A stretch of 64,000 nucleotides of DNA from Calliopum simillimum (taxonomy: Eukaryota > Arthropoda > Insecta > Diptera > Lauxaniidae), in the NCBI GenBank assembly GCA_951812925.1, contig OX638372.1, positions 3,286,001 to 3,350,000 of the forward strand. The letters run 5' to 3'. A program made the position numbers and the translations under genes. The notes under the pieces were generated by a model. The model ran no database searches. It was given only the letters and a program-made list of their open reading frames with translations, and had not been told where the DNA came from. Shown piece by piece: positions 1-13,100 of this stretch; within the stretch, counting starts at the first letter, position 1; every line of letters begins with the position of its first letter.

Positions 1-3000
1 TGTGTGCACGCTACAAGATGAGATTGTGTCTTTATATTTACCTCGAATAAGGATTGCGACTTTGTCAGCATATTCTTTCACTACAAAGCCATTTTAGCTA
101 AGTAGGTGCATAAGCTCATCAACCACATAAGTGGAGATAATACTCCACCCTGAGGTCAGCCTCTTGAAGTCCAAGCTCTCAGTTTAACATCAGCCAGAGC
201 TGTATTAATGATTCTTGTTCTAAGTGTGTTTAAAACTCATGTGCATGTAGTATTGTCCAAGCAAAGGACACATCTAGCGATATGGTTGACATCTATGCAT
301 CTATGTTATCAAATCCTCCCTCTATATCTAAAGCGCAGACGACTGCAGATTCTTAAACTTCATAAGAATATTAAATTTTCTCTGTGAAGTAGATACATCT
401 GATTGGTACATTAATGCTTGTGAAGAGTAGTATTTGTTAAATACTCTTCTCTTATACGCATTTCTACCATTTTCTTTTCCGTTCTGAGGAAATATAAGAT
501 CAAACTTATTGAGCGGTATGATTTCGGCAGATCACTAGACCTGCGCATACCCCCCACCTTTCAGATAAACTTAACTATTTTTTCCTTCCACTTGTCAGAG
601 ACAATGCTTCGATCCACTAAAATTATAAAAATCTTAATTAGAAATGGGATTCCGCGAATGCAAATTCTCGATATGTGCGCATATGTAACCGCTAAATGAT
701 CTGGTAACACTATGCTAAAGTTCAAGGTTACTGTGTGAGTAGGTTCCTCTTTGGCTCTGAACACAAACAAACTCCTGCCATGGGAACCAAAACAAAAATC
801 TGGTGCTCTAGCACAGTTTTTTCTGACGACAATTTTTTTCTAGCATATGGAGAGTTTACACACTTTCCTACTGAAAAATTATTCTTCAATATCATAGATA
901 CAATGTTATATGTTTCTTGTTCGGAAACAGATGTTAGAAACTCAGTCACTAATTCCGTTAATTTCTTGCACTTCCTTGCCATGCAGACCTTTAATTAAAA
1001 ATAGATTTCGACAAGGGAACAAAAAAAAAAGGAAAAAGGAAAATCAAACGCCAACAACAAAAATCATATGCATATTGGTACGAGTACATGCTGGCAATGA
1101 ATGTTAGAAAGTCGCCGCTTTGTGAATACCAGCAACAACAACAACAGTTGGGTGCAACGACAACAAAAACAACAACAACAAAAAGCAACAGAGTGCCAGA
1201 TTTGCTCCAACCACTCCTATGTTTAATTCGTCGCGTTCGATATAAACGAAAGACATGCGAACGAACGAACGAAGGAAGAAAAATGTTGCTGAGAACGAGA
1301 ACACATGCGCGCATGCGCAGCGCCAAGGAGAAACCAATGAGCGACTAAAACAACAATACACAAAGTAGAGGGGGACTTAAAAAGCCGGTTTGGTGTGGCA
1401 TTCAATAACATAAACCAAAAAAACAAAAAAAAAAAAAAAAAGCAAAAAATTATAAAGATAATAAAAATGAAGCAGAAATAAACGTTGAAGCAATAAAGCA
1501 AAGCTTGCAAAGACGACAGTAAAAAAATTAAAATCGTAGCAATAACCAACATTACGCCGCTGTTCGTCGAATCGTTTTTTTTTTTTTTTTTTTCTTATAT
1601 GTATACATTGTATGAAAAATTCAAGTTTCTTTTCTCTACAAAAAAAAAAAAAAAAAATTACTCCTTTATACCCTCCATCACATTTGCGATGCCTTTTTAC
1701 GAAGTTTATTTCGAATATATGCAAACCCTTGACGTAATGCCAAAAACCAAAGTAATACACTATCAAAAAACGGTGTAAAATCGATTCAGGAGCTTAGATC
1801 AGCTTCTCCGGAGATCTTTCTTACATAAATTTGGATAAAAGATCGGTTCGAAACAAATTAAGACAACATTTTTGTTGTATTTAATGTCATAAATTTAGTA
1901 AAAAAAAAAAATATTTTTGATAGGAAAGATATTTAACAAAAATCTATTGCTTCAATATTTTGCCAACTTTCGCTTCGCTTTAAAACGTCAATTTCGAATA
2001 TAAAAATGTTGATGATCGAAAATTGGATCCTCACCAAAATAGTTAAGGTTGACTTCTGGATTCTCTAATAATTTTTGATGTAGCTAATGTGGAAGCAGCA
2101 CCATTCAAAATGTTTTCGGGATGGCGAATGAACTGAAGAGAATTTTGTGGATTTTTAATAGATTTAGTTATTGATATTATAGAAGAAATTTTAGAGTTGG
2201 TTCTGTGTTGTATTGGTGAAGAATAACTTCAGCATTACCCATAGCTGATAAGGTGTTTATTAAGGAAACAATAGCATCTGAACTTTTGGAACTTCATACG
2301 ATTCTGTTGTTCCGGTATACCAGTTGTAAAATCTTTAGAAACGCTGGTTAATTCATCAGAGTCATCTATAATATACATACGTGCCGGTAACTGTTGTGTT
2401 TGGGCTCTTTACCAATCCTTAAAGTCTTTCCAACACAATGTTTTAAAATGTATTTAATGACCACATTTGAGCAGGTCATTTAACCATATCCTCAATTGTC
2501 TCGAGTCCCATTTTCCTTGCCTTTTCTGCGATTCAGCCGGAGAGTCTGTCCTGCATCGTAGCTCTAGGGATTCCGTATTCTTTGGCAGGTTTTCTCTAAC
2601 TTTCTCCAAACTTGAGCTAGTGCTTCTTCGCTGAGCTGATGAAAAACACGTTTTTTCCAGGATTATTCAAAATTTTTACCGATAAATAATAAAAGCATTT
2701 AATGGCCGACTTCTAGAGGCGGCCGAACTGACAAAGTGCCGTAAACCTATCTCAAAAGCCCCAAACTTCAGATTGGAAAATACCCATAAACCTTTGTATC
2801 TCCTTTGAAATCGCCAAAATGTATATTTTGGTTCAGCTTACGTTGACAAAAAGCAACAACTTTGTACATACATTTTTTTTTAAATTTTGTTTTTTTTTTT
2901 TTAATTGTACCTACTTCATATTTATTATTTTTATGCTCGACTATGCTTTATATTGACAACAACAGCCATAACAACAACAGCAATAAAACGCCTTACTCAT

Positions 3001-6000
3001 ACACAATTTCTTAAACGTAGCAGCATAAAGACAGTCAAGTCGTCAGTCGTCAAGTCGTCGTCAAAGTTGATCAGAAGGGTAGTGGCAACAAGAGAGGGCG
3101 TGCCCGTCGTTTCTTAAGATCCAACGAAGTAATGCAAAGCGCAATGAATGACAAACTACACCAGGGATGCCAAGTGTTATTTTAACATAGCTCCCAATTT
3201 TTTTTTTATGTTTTGTTTTGTTAAGTCAAAAATGGCTTTGAGGAAACCAAAATGCACTGAGTTGTCTACAAAATGTTGAAAGATCGGACGCAAGCTCATT
3301 TCAATTGTTAAATCAAACTACTTAATGTAATCGATTACTTAAACCATAATACGGAAGTTGGATATGTACATAATTTTACTTCCAACTAATCCCGTTGATA
3401 TTTTAATTGTCTTTTCGAAGAAGTACGAGTACATAGGTTGTTCAATGACTGACTTAAAATTTTGTGTTAAACTGTAAAGTGTGCGATATCAGTTGGATCA
3501 TGCCACGAGATTTTGACCAAAAAATTGATGACGCGTTGCTGCAAATTTGTTCATCGCATCCAGGCATGTCAGGAATTGCTTGAACGTTCAGATGGAGATG
3601 AAAACTTCTTGTCGAGGATCATAGTAGGTGATGAATCTTGAGTGTACGGTTATTACAACGAAATAAAAGTTCAATTGTCTAGCTTAAGACACTCATTCTA
3701 AAATCCGCCAAACCAATAATGATATTTGCCTTGTTATCAGCGGATATAGCAGTATTTTTTGAGTAAGCCTCGATTAGCCGTCATCTCGACTCTTATTTTG
3801 GTTCCTTGAAATATGTATATTGAAACACCACAGTGAATGCGGGAACGAAGCAACCTCCCTTATCCTCGTACTGTCTTATTAGCAAAACTCTCTTTACCCC
3901 CACCCCTTCGTGAATGGAAAAATTCAGAGCACTCGTATAAATATGAATCTACTTTATTCTACTCGAATCGAGAAAATCTTAAAAAATTGGCATCCCTTGA
4001 ATGCAGAAACGAGAAAATAACGAACGTACGAACGATCAAGAGGCAAGCATATGACCGTAGCTGCTAGCAACAACAACAACAATAACAAAAGTCGATCGGG
4101 CAGCAGCAGCTACGAACCGAGCTGAAAGCATGCAAGCAACCAAGATATGAGACCGTGGGAAAGAACAACCAAAGATGTTCGGTTTTTCATTTGGTTCGTC
4201 AGCCGTTTGTTACGTTCGGTATTTCGGATCGGATTGTTTATGTTTCTCTCACTTTGCTATCTATCTCGCTCTCTCTCTCGCATACATTTTTTTCTTCTCG
4301 TTTTATTTTTAATGCTGGCTATACGTGTGCTGGCTATGAGACTGGCTTAAATGTTTTTGTTGGTGTTGGTGTTATACCTCTCGCTGGCGACATAACCTAC
4401 GTAGATATGCGAGTGTATGTGTATTTCTTTTTGAGAGCCTCTGGGCAATTTTATTTGATTTTGATGTAAACATTTCATTTTTACCTAAGAGTTGAGAGTA
4501 GAGTTTCTTCGCTGCTAAACGAGTCTCGTTTCTCAATTTAAAGCCGGCAATATTTTGACTCACCTGAGTCAGATACGCATGACTTAAGCGCTGGATTATC
4601 GCTCGCTTTCTGCATAACGCACGCTCTCTCCGTTTGAAATTTTTTTTTTGTTTTTGTGAGACAGACACCAACAACACCACCACCACCATCAGACATGTGT
4701 AACCCAGCTGCATTTTAGGATTTGCTAAAAACATGTGTATGTTGTTCTCTCGTTCGTTTACTTTTATTCCATTGCTTTTTCAAAATCGTCCCTTGTTCTC
4801 ATTCTGGTCTGTAATGATCTTGGATTTTTTTTTTTTTTTTATAAACAAATTCATATTTTATGGGTATCTTACTTAGTTCGAAAATTCAGAAATCTCTGGA
4901 TTCTATCACAGATACAAGTGTTGTTGTGAATTTGAAAAGAATACCTATGTTACCTATTAGCATTAAATTCGACCATCTTGAGAATATAGCAACACTTTTA
5001 AAGTACGCTTTAGAGATCCTGAACCCATATCCACTTTTTTTGAAGAAAAATCAGACGAAGTAAAAATTGGCGCAAGAATTCATATTCAGACTTTGAGCCA
5101 TTTTCAATACTTGGTTACAGTATAATTTCGGAAATCGAATCCTATATTCTAAATCTACCTATTTAGCAGTTAGCAATCATTTGTAAATTGCAATTCCTAA
5201 GCAAATTGAATAACAATGCTCGAAAACATTGTTACTTTTGACCAAAATGGACTTTGTGCTACATAAGTCAAAATTTGCATAAGCATGAGTAATGCCAAAT
5301 GCGAATAACCAGTTAAAGAGATCAACTCCAACCGTACACAACAACAAGCATGTAAAATCTGTAGCTGCATAGAAAAAACAGAGTAACAAAGAACGCATCC
5401 CATTTTGAGCCATGTTTTTATATTATAGGTATGCTAATAACGTATAAAGGCACTTTTAAGCCTTAATTTAATAATGATTGACTTTGACTAACGTTACACT
5501 GTAGTTTTTACTTTGGTATTTTGTTTTATCACTCAAAGGAAAGCAGCCCTGGGGTATTAGAGGCTGCTGAATAAACAGTAATATTTGCGTGCACTTCTTA
5601 AACCAATTAGCGGGTCAATGCATTGTGAAGCATTTCCAGATGAAGGCGTGAGAAATTGATTTTTTCAATGGTTTTGTTAATTTTTTTTTTTATTATGGAT
5701 TAAATTTAAAGACTCCGCTTTAAAAGAGATCCAAAACGTATCAGCTCAAATGGGAAAAAACATTGAAATTAGCTCTGTGTTTAATGTTGCTAATAGGACT
5801 AACTGAATATAAATGTCTTTTGTGTTTTATGTTAGCACCTGATGGCTTAGTCTCACGATGTTCTTCTTACTCGCCCCAAAGATACAGCAACACTTTAGTC
5901 AGCGATATGCCGACTACGGCTACCGTTTTTAGTATCATGCGCGGTCAGGCACGAGTTCACCCCAATGTTGGGGAGTTAAGTTATATCTAAGACCTCCGCC

Positions 6001-6979
6001 ATCCTTCGGGTCATGGCACCCAGTTGAAATGCAATTCTACAACAAAATCTTTCGCGGATTCCTTAGGTAAGCTTTCGATATCCTGTCTTGGATTCTTGGA
6101 TTTCTATGGTCACTTTACCATATGCGTAACGCAACAATTAGAGATTACAGCGAACAAATCCCCATTCTCTCCAAAATTGTATTTAAATGCAGTAAGCTAT
6201 TTTCGATGTCAAAGATGAAAACATGGTCTTCAGAGGCTCTTACTGAATAAAGCGATTTTTTTTATATTCCTTGCTTTAATCACAATACTTGCCATTTCGG
6301 TACCCAACAAACATACCATAGAAATGCCTTTGCCATGTCAGCTGTCACTTTGCTTAGCTTTTTTTTTTTTCTTTTCTTTAATGAATAATACTTTTTCCAT
6401 TAATGTCCAGCATCTTAGCTTGTCATATACTTAGTTTTCACTGGTCATTACATTGAATCGCCACAACTTTGTCACATCAATATCACCGGGCATTCGTTCG
6501 AACAACACTCGTAATTGATGTTTATCTATTTTTGGTGTTTTTAATTGAATTTTAAACTGATGCCCATCGGTGCCAAAGTGACAGTTGGCTGGCTACGTAC
6601 AAATCAGACTCATCTTAACCCACTCGCAGCGACATGTAGCACAGACCACGTAGAACCACCATATATGTGTGACAATTTAAACTGTCACTAGAGTTGCATT
6701 CACCACATTCACCAAGTGTGCCAAACGTGGTGTTGCGTTACTGCAATCTTTGTTTGTTAGCCATTATTATGGGCAAAATGCTGGCAATACATACATATAT
6801 GAGCACACTACTCGCTGGTCAAATGTCACCATGTTTGTTTGTTGGGAATCATAGTTTTAGGTAATTTTTCTAAGCGATGACTGGAGCTTTCTATTTTAAA
6901 CATGTTCAATTGTTTTTGTTTCTACTGTTATCAACTCTTGTAACATTTAAGTAATTTCCTTTTGTTGTTTTTCTTCCAG
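1..6979 (+). other. N: Notch intron (3' part), non-coding
   Basis: No exon was recognised before the acceptor at 6978-6979, so this stretch is read as the 3' end of a large intron between exons coding EGF6 and EGF7. It holds low-complexity CAA/CAG runs (1126-1190, 4068-4100), poly-A/T runs, CT-rich blocks (about 4235-4290), and a dead mariner transposase fragment (about 3489-3690). The open frames here are short, overlap on both strands and have no codon bias. It could in principle contain Notch enhancers, but nothing in the bases identifies one. Confidence 0.7.
3489..3690 (+). pseudogene. mariner-like transposase fragment, inactivated
   Basis: In the frame starting at 3561 the translation gives ACQELLERSDGDENFLSRI, then VGDES, an in-frame TGA, then VYGYYNE. 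This matches the central mariner transposase block, whose usual form is GDESWVYGY after LLER...FLSRI. The conserved Trp codon is TGA here (TGG to TGA). Upstream sequence from 3489 can be read weakly as more transposase, and no TIRs were found. It is a fossil with no coding capacity inside the Notch intron. Confidence 0.75.
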
Positions 6980-7142
6980 GCTATCAAGGCAAGAATTGCG
7001 AGGAGAATATTGACGACTGTCCTGGAAATCTCTGTCAAAATGGTGGAACTTGCATTGATGGCATTAATTCGTACCGTTGCACTTGTCCTCCCAACTATAC
7101 TGGCGAGTTTTGCGAGGTTGATGTTGATGAATGCGCCCTAAG
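6980..7142 (+). CDS. N: Notch exon: end of EGF6, EGF7, start of EGF8
   Basis: The acceptor is ttcttccag and the donor is gtaatag. The exon opens with the last two bases of a Gly codon (phase 1), reads [13 protein letters not shown] onwards, and ends in a split Arg codon (AG|G) in EGF8. EGF numbering was set by aligning the SPC-EHNGIC module with EGF11 of vertebrate and fly Notch. The following intron is only 63 bp. Confidence 0.95.
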
Positions 7143-10100
7143 GTAATAGCTGCCTCTTTTTTTATCACCAATGGAATTGATGTTTTTATATTTCTACTTT
7201 TATAGGCCATCAGTTTGTCAAAATGGTGCCACTTGCACCAACACACACGGTTCATATTCTTGCATTTGCGTTAATGGTTGGGCTGGCTCTGATTGCAGTG
7301 AAAACATTGACGATTGCGTTGCGGCAGCCTGCTTTTATGGCGCGACATGCATTGATGGTGTTGGTTCTTTCTATTGTCGCTGTACTCCTGGCAAAACGGG
7401 CTTGCTTTGTCATCTGGATGATGCCTGTACTTCGAATCCTTGCCATTCTGACGCTATTTGTGACACAAGCCCCATAAATGGTTCATATGCCTGTTCCTGT
7501 GCTACCGGCTATAAAGGTGTAGATTGTTCTGAAGATATCGACGAATGTGACCAGGGTTCGCCATGCGAACATAATGGCATATGTGTGAATACACCTGGCT
7601 CTTTTGTCTGCAACTGTTCTCAAGGCTTTACAGGACCACGTTGTGAAACGAATATCAATGAATGTGAATCGCATCCATGCCAGAATGAAGGGAGCTGCTT
7701 AGACGATCCTGGTACTTTTCGTTGTGTTTGCATGCCTGGATTTACTGGTACACAGTGCGAAATCGACATTGATGAATGCCAATCGAACCCCTGTTTGAAT
7801 GAAGGCAAATGCCAAGATATCATAAATGGCTTTAAATGTTCGTGTGCTGTGGGCTTCACTGGTACTCGCTGTCAAATCAACATTGACGACTGTCAATCGC
7901 AGCCATGTCGCAATAACGGCATATGTCATGATTCTATAGCTGGTTACACTTGTGAATGTCCGCCTGGCTATACGGGACTCTCCTGTGAAACAAACATAAA
8001 TGACTGTGATCCCAATCCCTGTCACCGCGGCAAATGCATTGATGGCGATAACTCCTACAAATGTGTCTGCGACCCTGGATATACGGGATTCCTCTGTCAG
8101 ACACAGATTAATGAGTGCGAGTCAAATCCATGTCAATTTGGTGGTCACTGCATCGATCGTGTCGGTTCATACATTTGCCACTGTCAACCAGGAACTTCTG
8201 GACAAAATTGTGAAATTAATGTGAATGAGTGCCATAGTAATCCATGTAATAATGGAGCCACATGTGTTGATGGCATTAACAAATACACCTGCAAGTGTAT
8301 TCCCGGTTTTACTGGACTACATTGCGAAGTCAATATTAATGAATGTGCTTCGAATCCGTGTGCCAACAATGGTGTCTGCATCGATCTGGTTAATGGCTAC
8401 AAATGTGAATGCCCACGTGGTTTTTACGATGCGCGTTGCCTTAGTGATGTTGATGAATGTGCTTCCAATCCTTGCATTAACGGTGGTCGCTGTGAAGATG
8501 GCATCAATGAGTTCATTTGCCATTGTCCACCAGGTTATGGTGGTAAACGTTGTGAGGTTGACATTGACGAATGTAGCTCCAATCCATGTCAACATGGTGG
8601 TATTTGTAGTGATCAGCTGAATTCGTTTACTTGCCAATGCATGCCAGGCTACACTGGATCCAATTGTGAAACGAACATCGATGATTGTATCAATAATCCT
8701 TGTGCAAATGGCGGTACTTGCATTGATAAGGTCAAGGGTTATAAATGCGTCTGCAAAGTGCCCTTTACTGGTAGAGACTGCGAGTCAAAATTGGATCCGT
8801 GTTCCTCAAATCGCTGTCGAAATGATGCCAAATGTACGCCATCAACAAATTTCTTGGACTTCTCTTGCACTTGCCAATTAGGATATACTGGTCGCTACTG
8901 CGATGAAGATATTGACGAATGCAGTTTGTCTTCCCCATGCAGAAATGGCGCTTCTTGTCTTAATGTGCCAGGTTCTTATAAATGCCTCTGTGCTAAAGGA
9001 TATGAGGGACGTGATTGCTCCATTAACACCGATGATTGTGCTTCATTTCCATGCCAAAATGGCGGAACCTGTCTGGATGGTATTGGTGATTATACCTGTC
9101 TCTGTGTTGATGGCTTTAAAGGCAAACACTGTGAAACTGATATCAATGAATGCTTGAGTATGCCTTGTCTTAACGGTGCTACTTGCCATCAGTATGTGAA
9201 CTCTTATACTTGCACTTGTCCACTTGGCTTCTCTGGAATTAACTGTCAGACAAACGATGAAGATTGCACTGAAAGTTCCTGTCTTAATGCTGGAACTTGC
9301 ATAGATGGCATTAATAGTTACAACTGTTCTTGTTTACCCGGATTTACTGGCTCGAATTGTCAGTACAAGATCAATATTTGCGATGCACAGCCATGTCAAA
9401 ATGGTGCTACCTGCCATGAAGATGGCAACAAATATAATTGCCACTGTTCTTTTGGTTTCACTGGGAAACAATGTACTGATTATGTAGATTGGTGCAATCA
9501 ATCCCCTTGTGAAAATGGCGCTACATGCACACAATTCAAGAATCAATATAAATGTGAATGTGCTCCCGGTTGGACAGGAAAGTTATGTGATGTAGAGCGA
9601 ATTTCCTGCAAAGATGCGGCCATACGAAAGAAAATTAGTCTTGAACAGCTATGTAACAATGGATCCTGTCGCGAAACAAGAAACAACATTCAACAGTGTT
9701 TCTGCAAACAAGGCTATACAGGAAGCTACTGCCAACAAGAAATTAACGAATGTGAGTCACAACCTTGTCAAAATGGTGGAACTTGCCGTGATCTGATTGG
9801 TGCTTACGAATGCATCTGTCGAAGTGGATTCCAAGGTCAGAACTGTGAGCTAAACATTGATGATTGCTCTCCAAATCCATGTCAAAACGGTGGTACCTGT
9901 CATGACTTAATTCAAAACTTCAGATGTTCGTGCCCACCAGGCGCGTTAGGAATAATTTGTGAAATCGATCAAAATGACTGCGTACCAGGAGCTTGCCACA
10001 ACAACGGCACATGTATTGATCGCGTTGGAGGCTTCGAGTGTGCTTGTCCACCCGGATTTGTTGGTTCACGCTGTGAAGGTGATATAAATGAGTGTCTTTC

Positions 10101-13100
10101 CAACCCATGTTCTAATGCTGGCACACTGGATTGCGTGCAACTCGTTAACAACTATCATTGCAACTGTAAGCCAGGCTATATGGGACGTCACTGCGAAAAC
10201 AAAGTTGACTTCTGTGCCAATTCACCCTGTCAAAATGGTGGCATTTGTTCCACAAAACAAAGTGGTCATCACTGCGTATGTGCTGATGGTTTCTATGGTA
10301 AGAACTGTGAGTTTTCTGGACATGACTGCGATTCGAACCCTTGTCAATCAGGTAGTTGTGTCATCGACGATGCTGGTGGATATCGTTGTGAGTGCCCACG
10401 TGGTACAACAGGAATAAACTGTGAAATCGACACAATGGACGAATGTGCTCCAAATCCTTGCCTACAGGGAGCACCATGTGATAATCTGCTTGGCGATTTT
10501 GTTTGTTTCTGTCCAAGTAAGTGGAGTGGCAAACGTTGTGAAGTCTATGACCCCAACTACCCTGGATGGGCTTTGGACAACAGTCGTGGAGCACTTAACA
10601 AATATACAAAGGATTTAGAGTACCAGCGTAAAATGTGTGAAAAACGTGGCTGCGATCAGAAAAAGGGAAACCACATGTGCGATCAAGAATGCAACACATA
10701 CGCATGCAACTTTGATGGCAACGACTGTTCGCTCGGCATTAATCCCTGGGTCAATTGTACAGCAACCATTGAATGTTGGCGAGTATTCATGGATGGTATA
10801 TGCAATGAAGAGTGTAACAATGCTGCCTGTTTGTACGATGGTCGTGATTGCGTCAAGAAGCTACAAGCTTGCAATCCTAACTTTGAGGATTACTGTAAAG
10901 AACACTACGCAAACGGCTTTTGTGATTATGGCTGCAATAATGCTGAATGTAACTGGGATGGCTTAGATTGCGAAGAAAAAAATGAAGAACCTAATTTGGC
11001 GGATGGCGCCATATCAGTTGTTATGCTAATGGATATTCAGCGCTTCCGAGAAGAACAGGTGGAATTTTTGCGAGAAATGGGACATGTTCTACGTACAACT
11101 GTGCGCATAAAGAAAGACTCAATAGGGAACGATATGATTTTGCCTTGGAAAGGCAACTCACAGATGACTGATCTGCAGAACACACCATTCGGTCGAAAGC
11201 ATAAAATACTCTTTACCGAACGCAACGATCAAACAGGTGTACAAATTTATTTGGAGATTGACAACCGCAAATGCATGGAGTGTTTTAATCGTGCAGCTGA
11301 AGCAGCAGAATTTTTGGCTGCCACAGCTTCAAAGTATACAATATCACAGAAGTTTCCTATCTACAGTGTTCGTGGTGTACAGAATCCCGGAGAAGATGTT
11401 GATGAAACTCCCACAAATGTTAAATACGTAACGCTTGGAATTATACTTGTCGTGTTGGCCTTTGCACTATTTGGCGTGCTTGTGACAACGCAACGTAAGC
11501 GTGCCCACGGTGTCACATGGTTCCCGGAAGGTTTTCGTACGCCAGCAAATGCCATCAATAGGCAACGACGTCGTCGCGATCCAAATGGTCAGGAAATGCG
11601 AAATTTCAACAAAAATCCATCTATAGCTTGTATGAGCAGTGATGTTAATATGAACTCTGGTCATATGGGACATGCCCCTCAATGGTCCGACGATGAATCC
11701 GACATGCCACAACCGAAACGATTACGAAATGAGCTTGGTGGTTATGCTAGTGATCACACCATGGTAACAGACTATGAAGAAGCTGATCCCCGTGTCTGGT
11801 CTCAAGCTCACCTTGAAGTAGCTGATGTACGTTCATCAATAATGACGCCACCTGCACACCAGGATGGCAAACATGACGTCGACGTTCGTGGGCCCTGTGG
11901 AATGACCCCACTTATGGTTGCCGCAGTGCGTGGCGGAGGGATTGACACCGGCGAGGAAATCGAAAACACGGATGATACAACTGCACAAGTAATTTCAGAT
12001 CTGCTAGCCCAAGGCGCAGAACTAAATGCTACTATGGATAAAACTGGCGAAACATCACTTCACTTGGCTGCACGTTATGCACGTGCTGATGCTGCTAAAC
12101 GTCTGCTTGATGCTGGGGCTGATGCCAATTGTCAAGATAACACTGGTCGAACTCCATTACACGCGGCTGTAGCCGCCGACGCGATGGGTGTCTTCCAAAT
12201 TCTGCTACGCAATCGCGCTACCAACTTAAACGCCAGAATGCATGATGGCACCACACCCTTAATATTGGCTGCTCGCCTTGCCATTGAAGGCATGGTAGAA
12301 GATCTCATCACAGCCGATGCTGATATTAATGCCGCTGACAACTCTGGCAAGACGGCGCTTCATTGGGCTGCTGCTGTCAACAATACAGAAGCTGTTAACA
12401 TTTTGCTTATGCACCATGCGAATCGTGATGCCCAAGACGATAAGGACGAAACGCCACTATTCCTCGCTGCACGTGAAGGTTCCTACGAAGCCTGTAAAGC
12501 ACTGCTTGATAACTTTGCTAACCGTGAGATCACCGATCACATGGATCGCCTTCCTCGCGATGTTGCCTCTGAGAGGTTGCATCACGACATTGTACGCCTT
12601 CTTGATGAACATGTGCCACGTTCTCCACAAATGGTGACGATGACACCGCAGACAATAATTGGCTCTCCGCCTCCTGGAAGCCAGCCACAGATGATTACAC
12701 AGCCCACCGTCATAGGAGCCGGAAAACAGCCTTCACAAGCGGCAAAGAACAAAGCGGCCAAAAAAGCAAAGCTACTAGAAGGAAGCCCAGAATCTCATAT
12801 AGATGGTGGCAGTCTCAGAAGAAAACCAAGTGCAAAAAAGGGTACAGCGGCTTCAAAAAAGGGAATGAACGGCCTTACGGCCGCACAGCTAATGAATGGA
12901 TTGGCTGGTGGCCAAGTGGGACAGGGCCAGATCGGAGTGGACAATCAGCTGCTGGATGCTCAGCTGAATTCAGTAGATTCACCGCCGCCAACAGCGCTAA
13001 CAAGTCTACCAAGTCCCTACGACACAGCATCACTGTACTCGAACGCGATGGCAGCGCCGCCACATCATCACAACGATCTACTGGGGAGCGGAAACAACGG

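Noticed and set aside
735..1766. Clustered ORFs near the window start
   Set aside because: Homopolymer and CAA-repeat frames on both strands; low complexity, no domain.
7171..7205. N-terminal [11 protein letters not shown] of the long Notch frame
   Set aside because: It is the 63-bp intron; the exon starts at 7206 and EGF8 continues from 7142.
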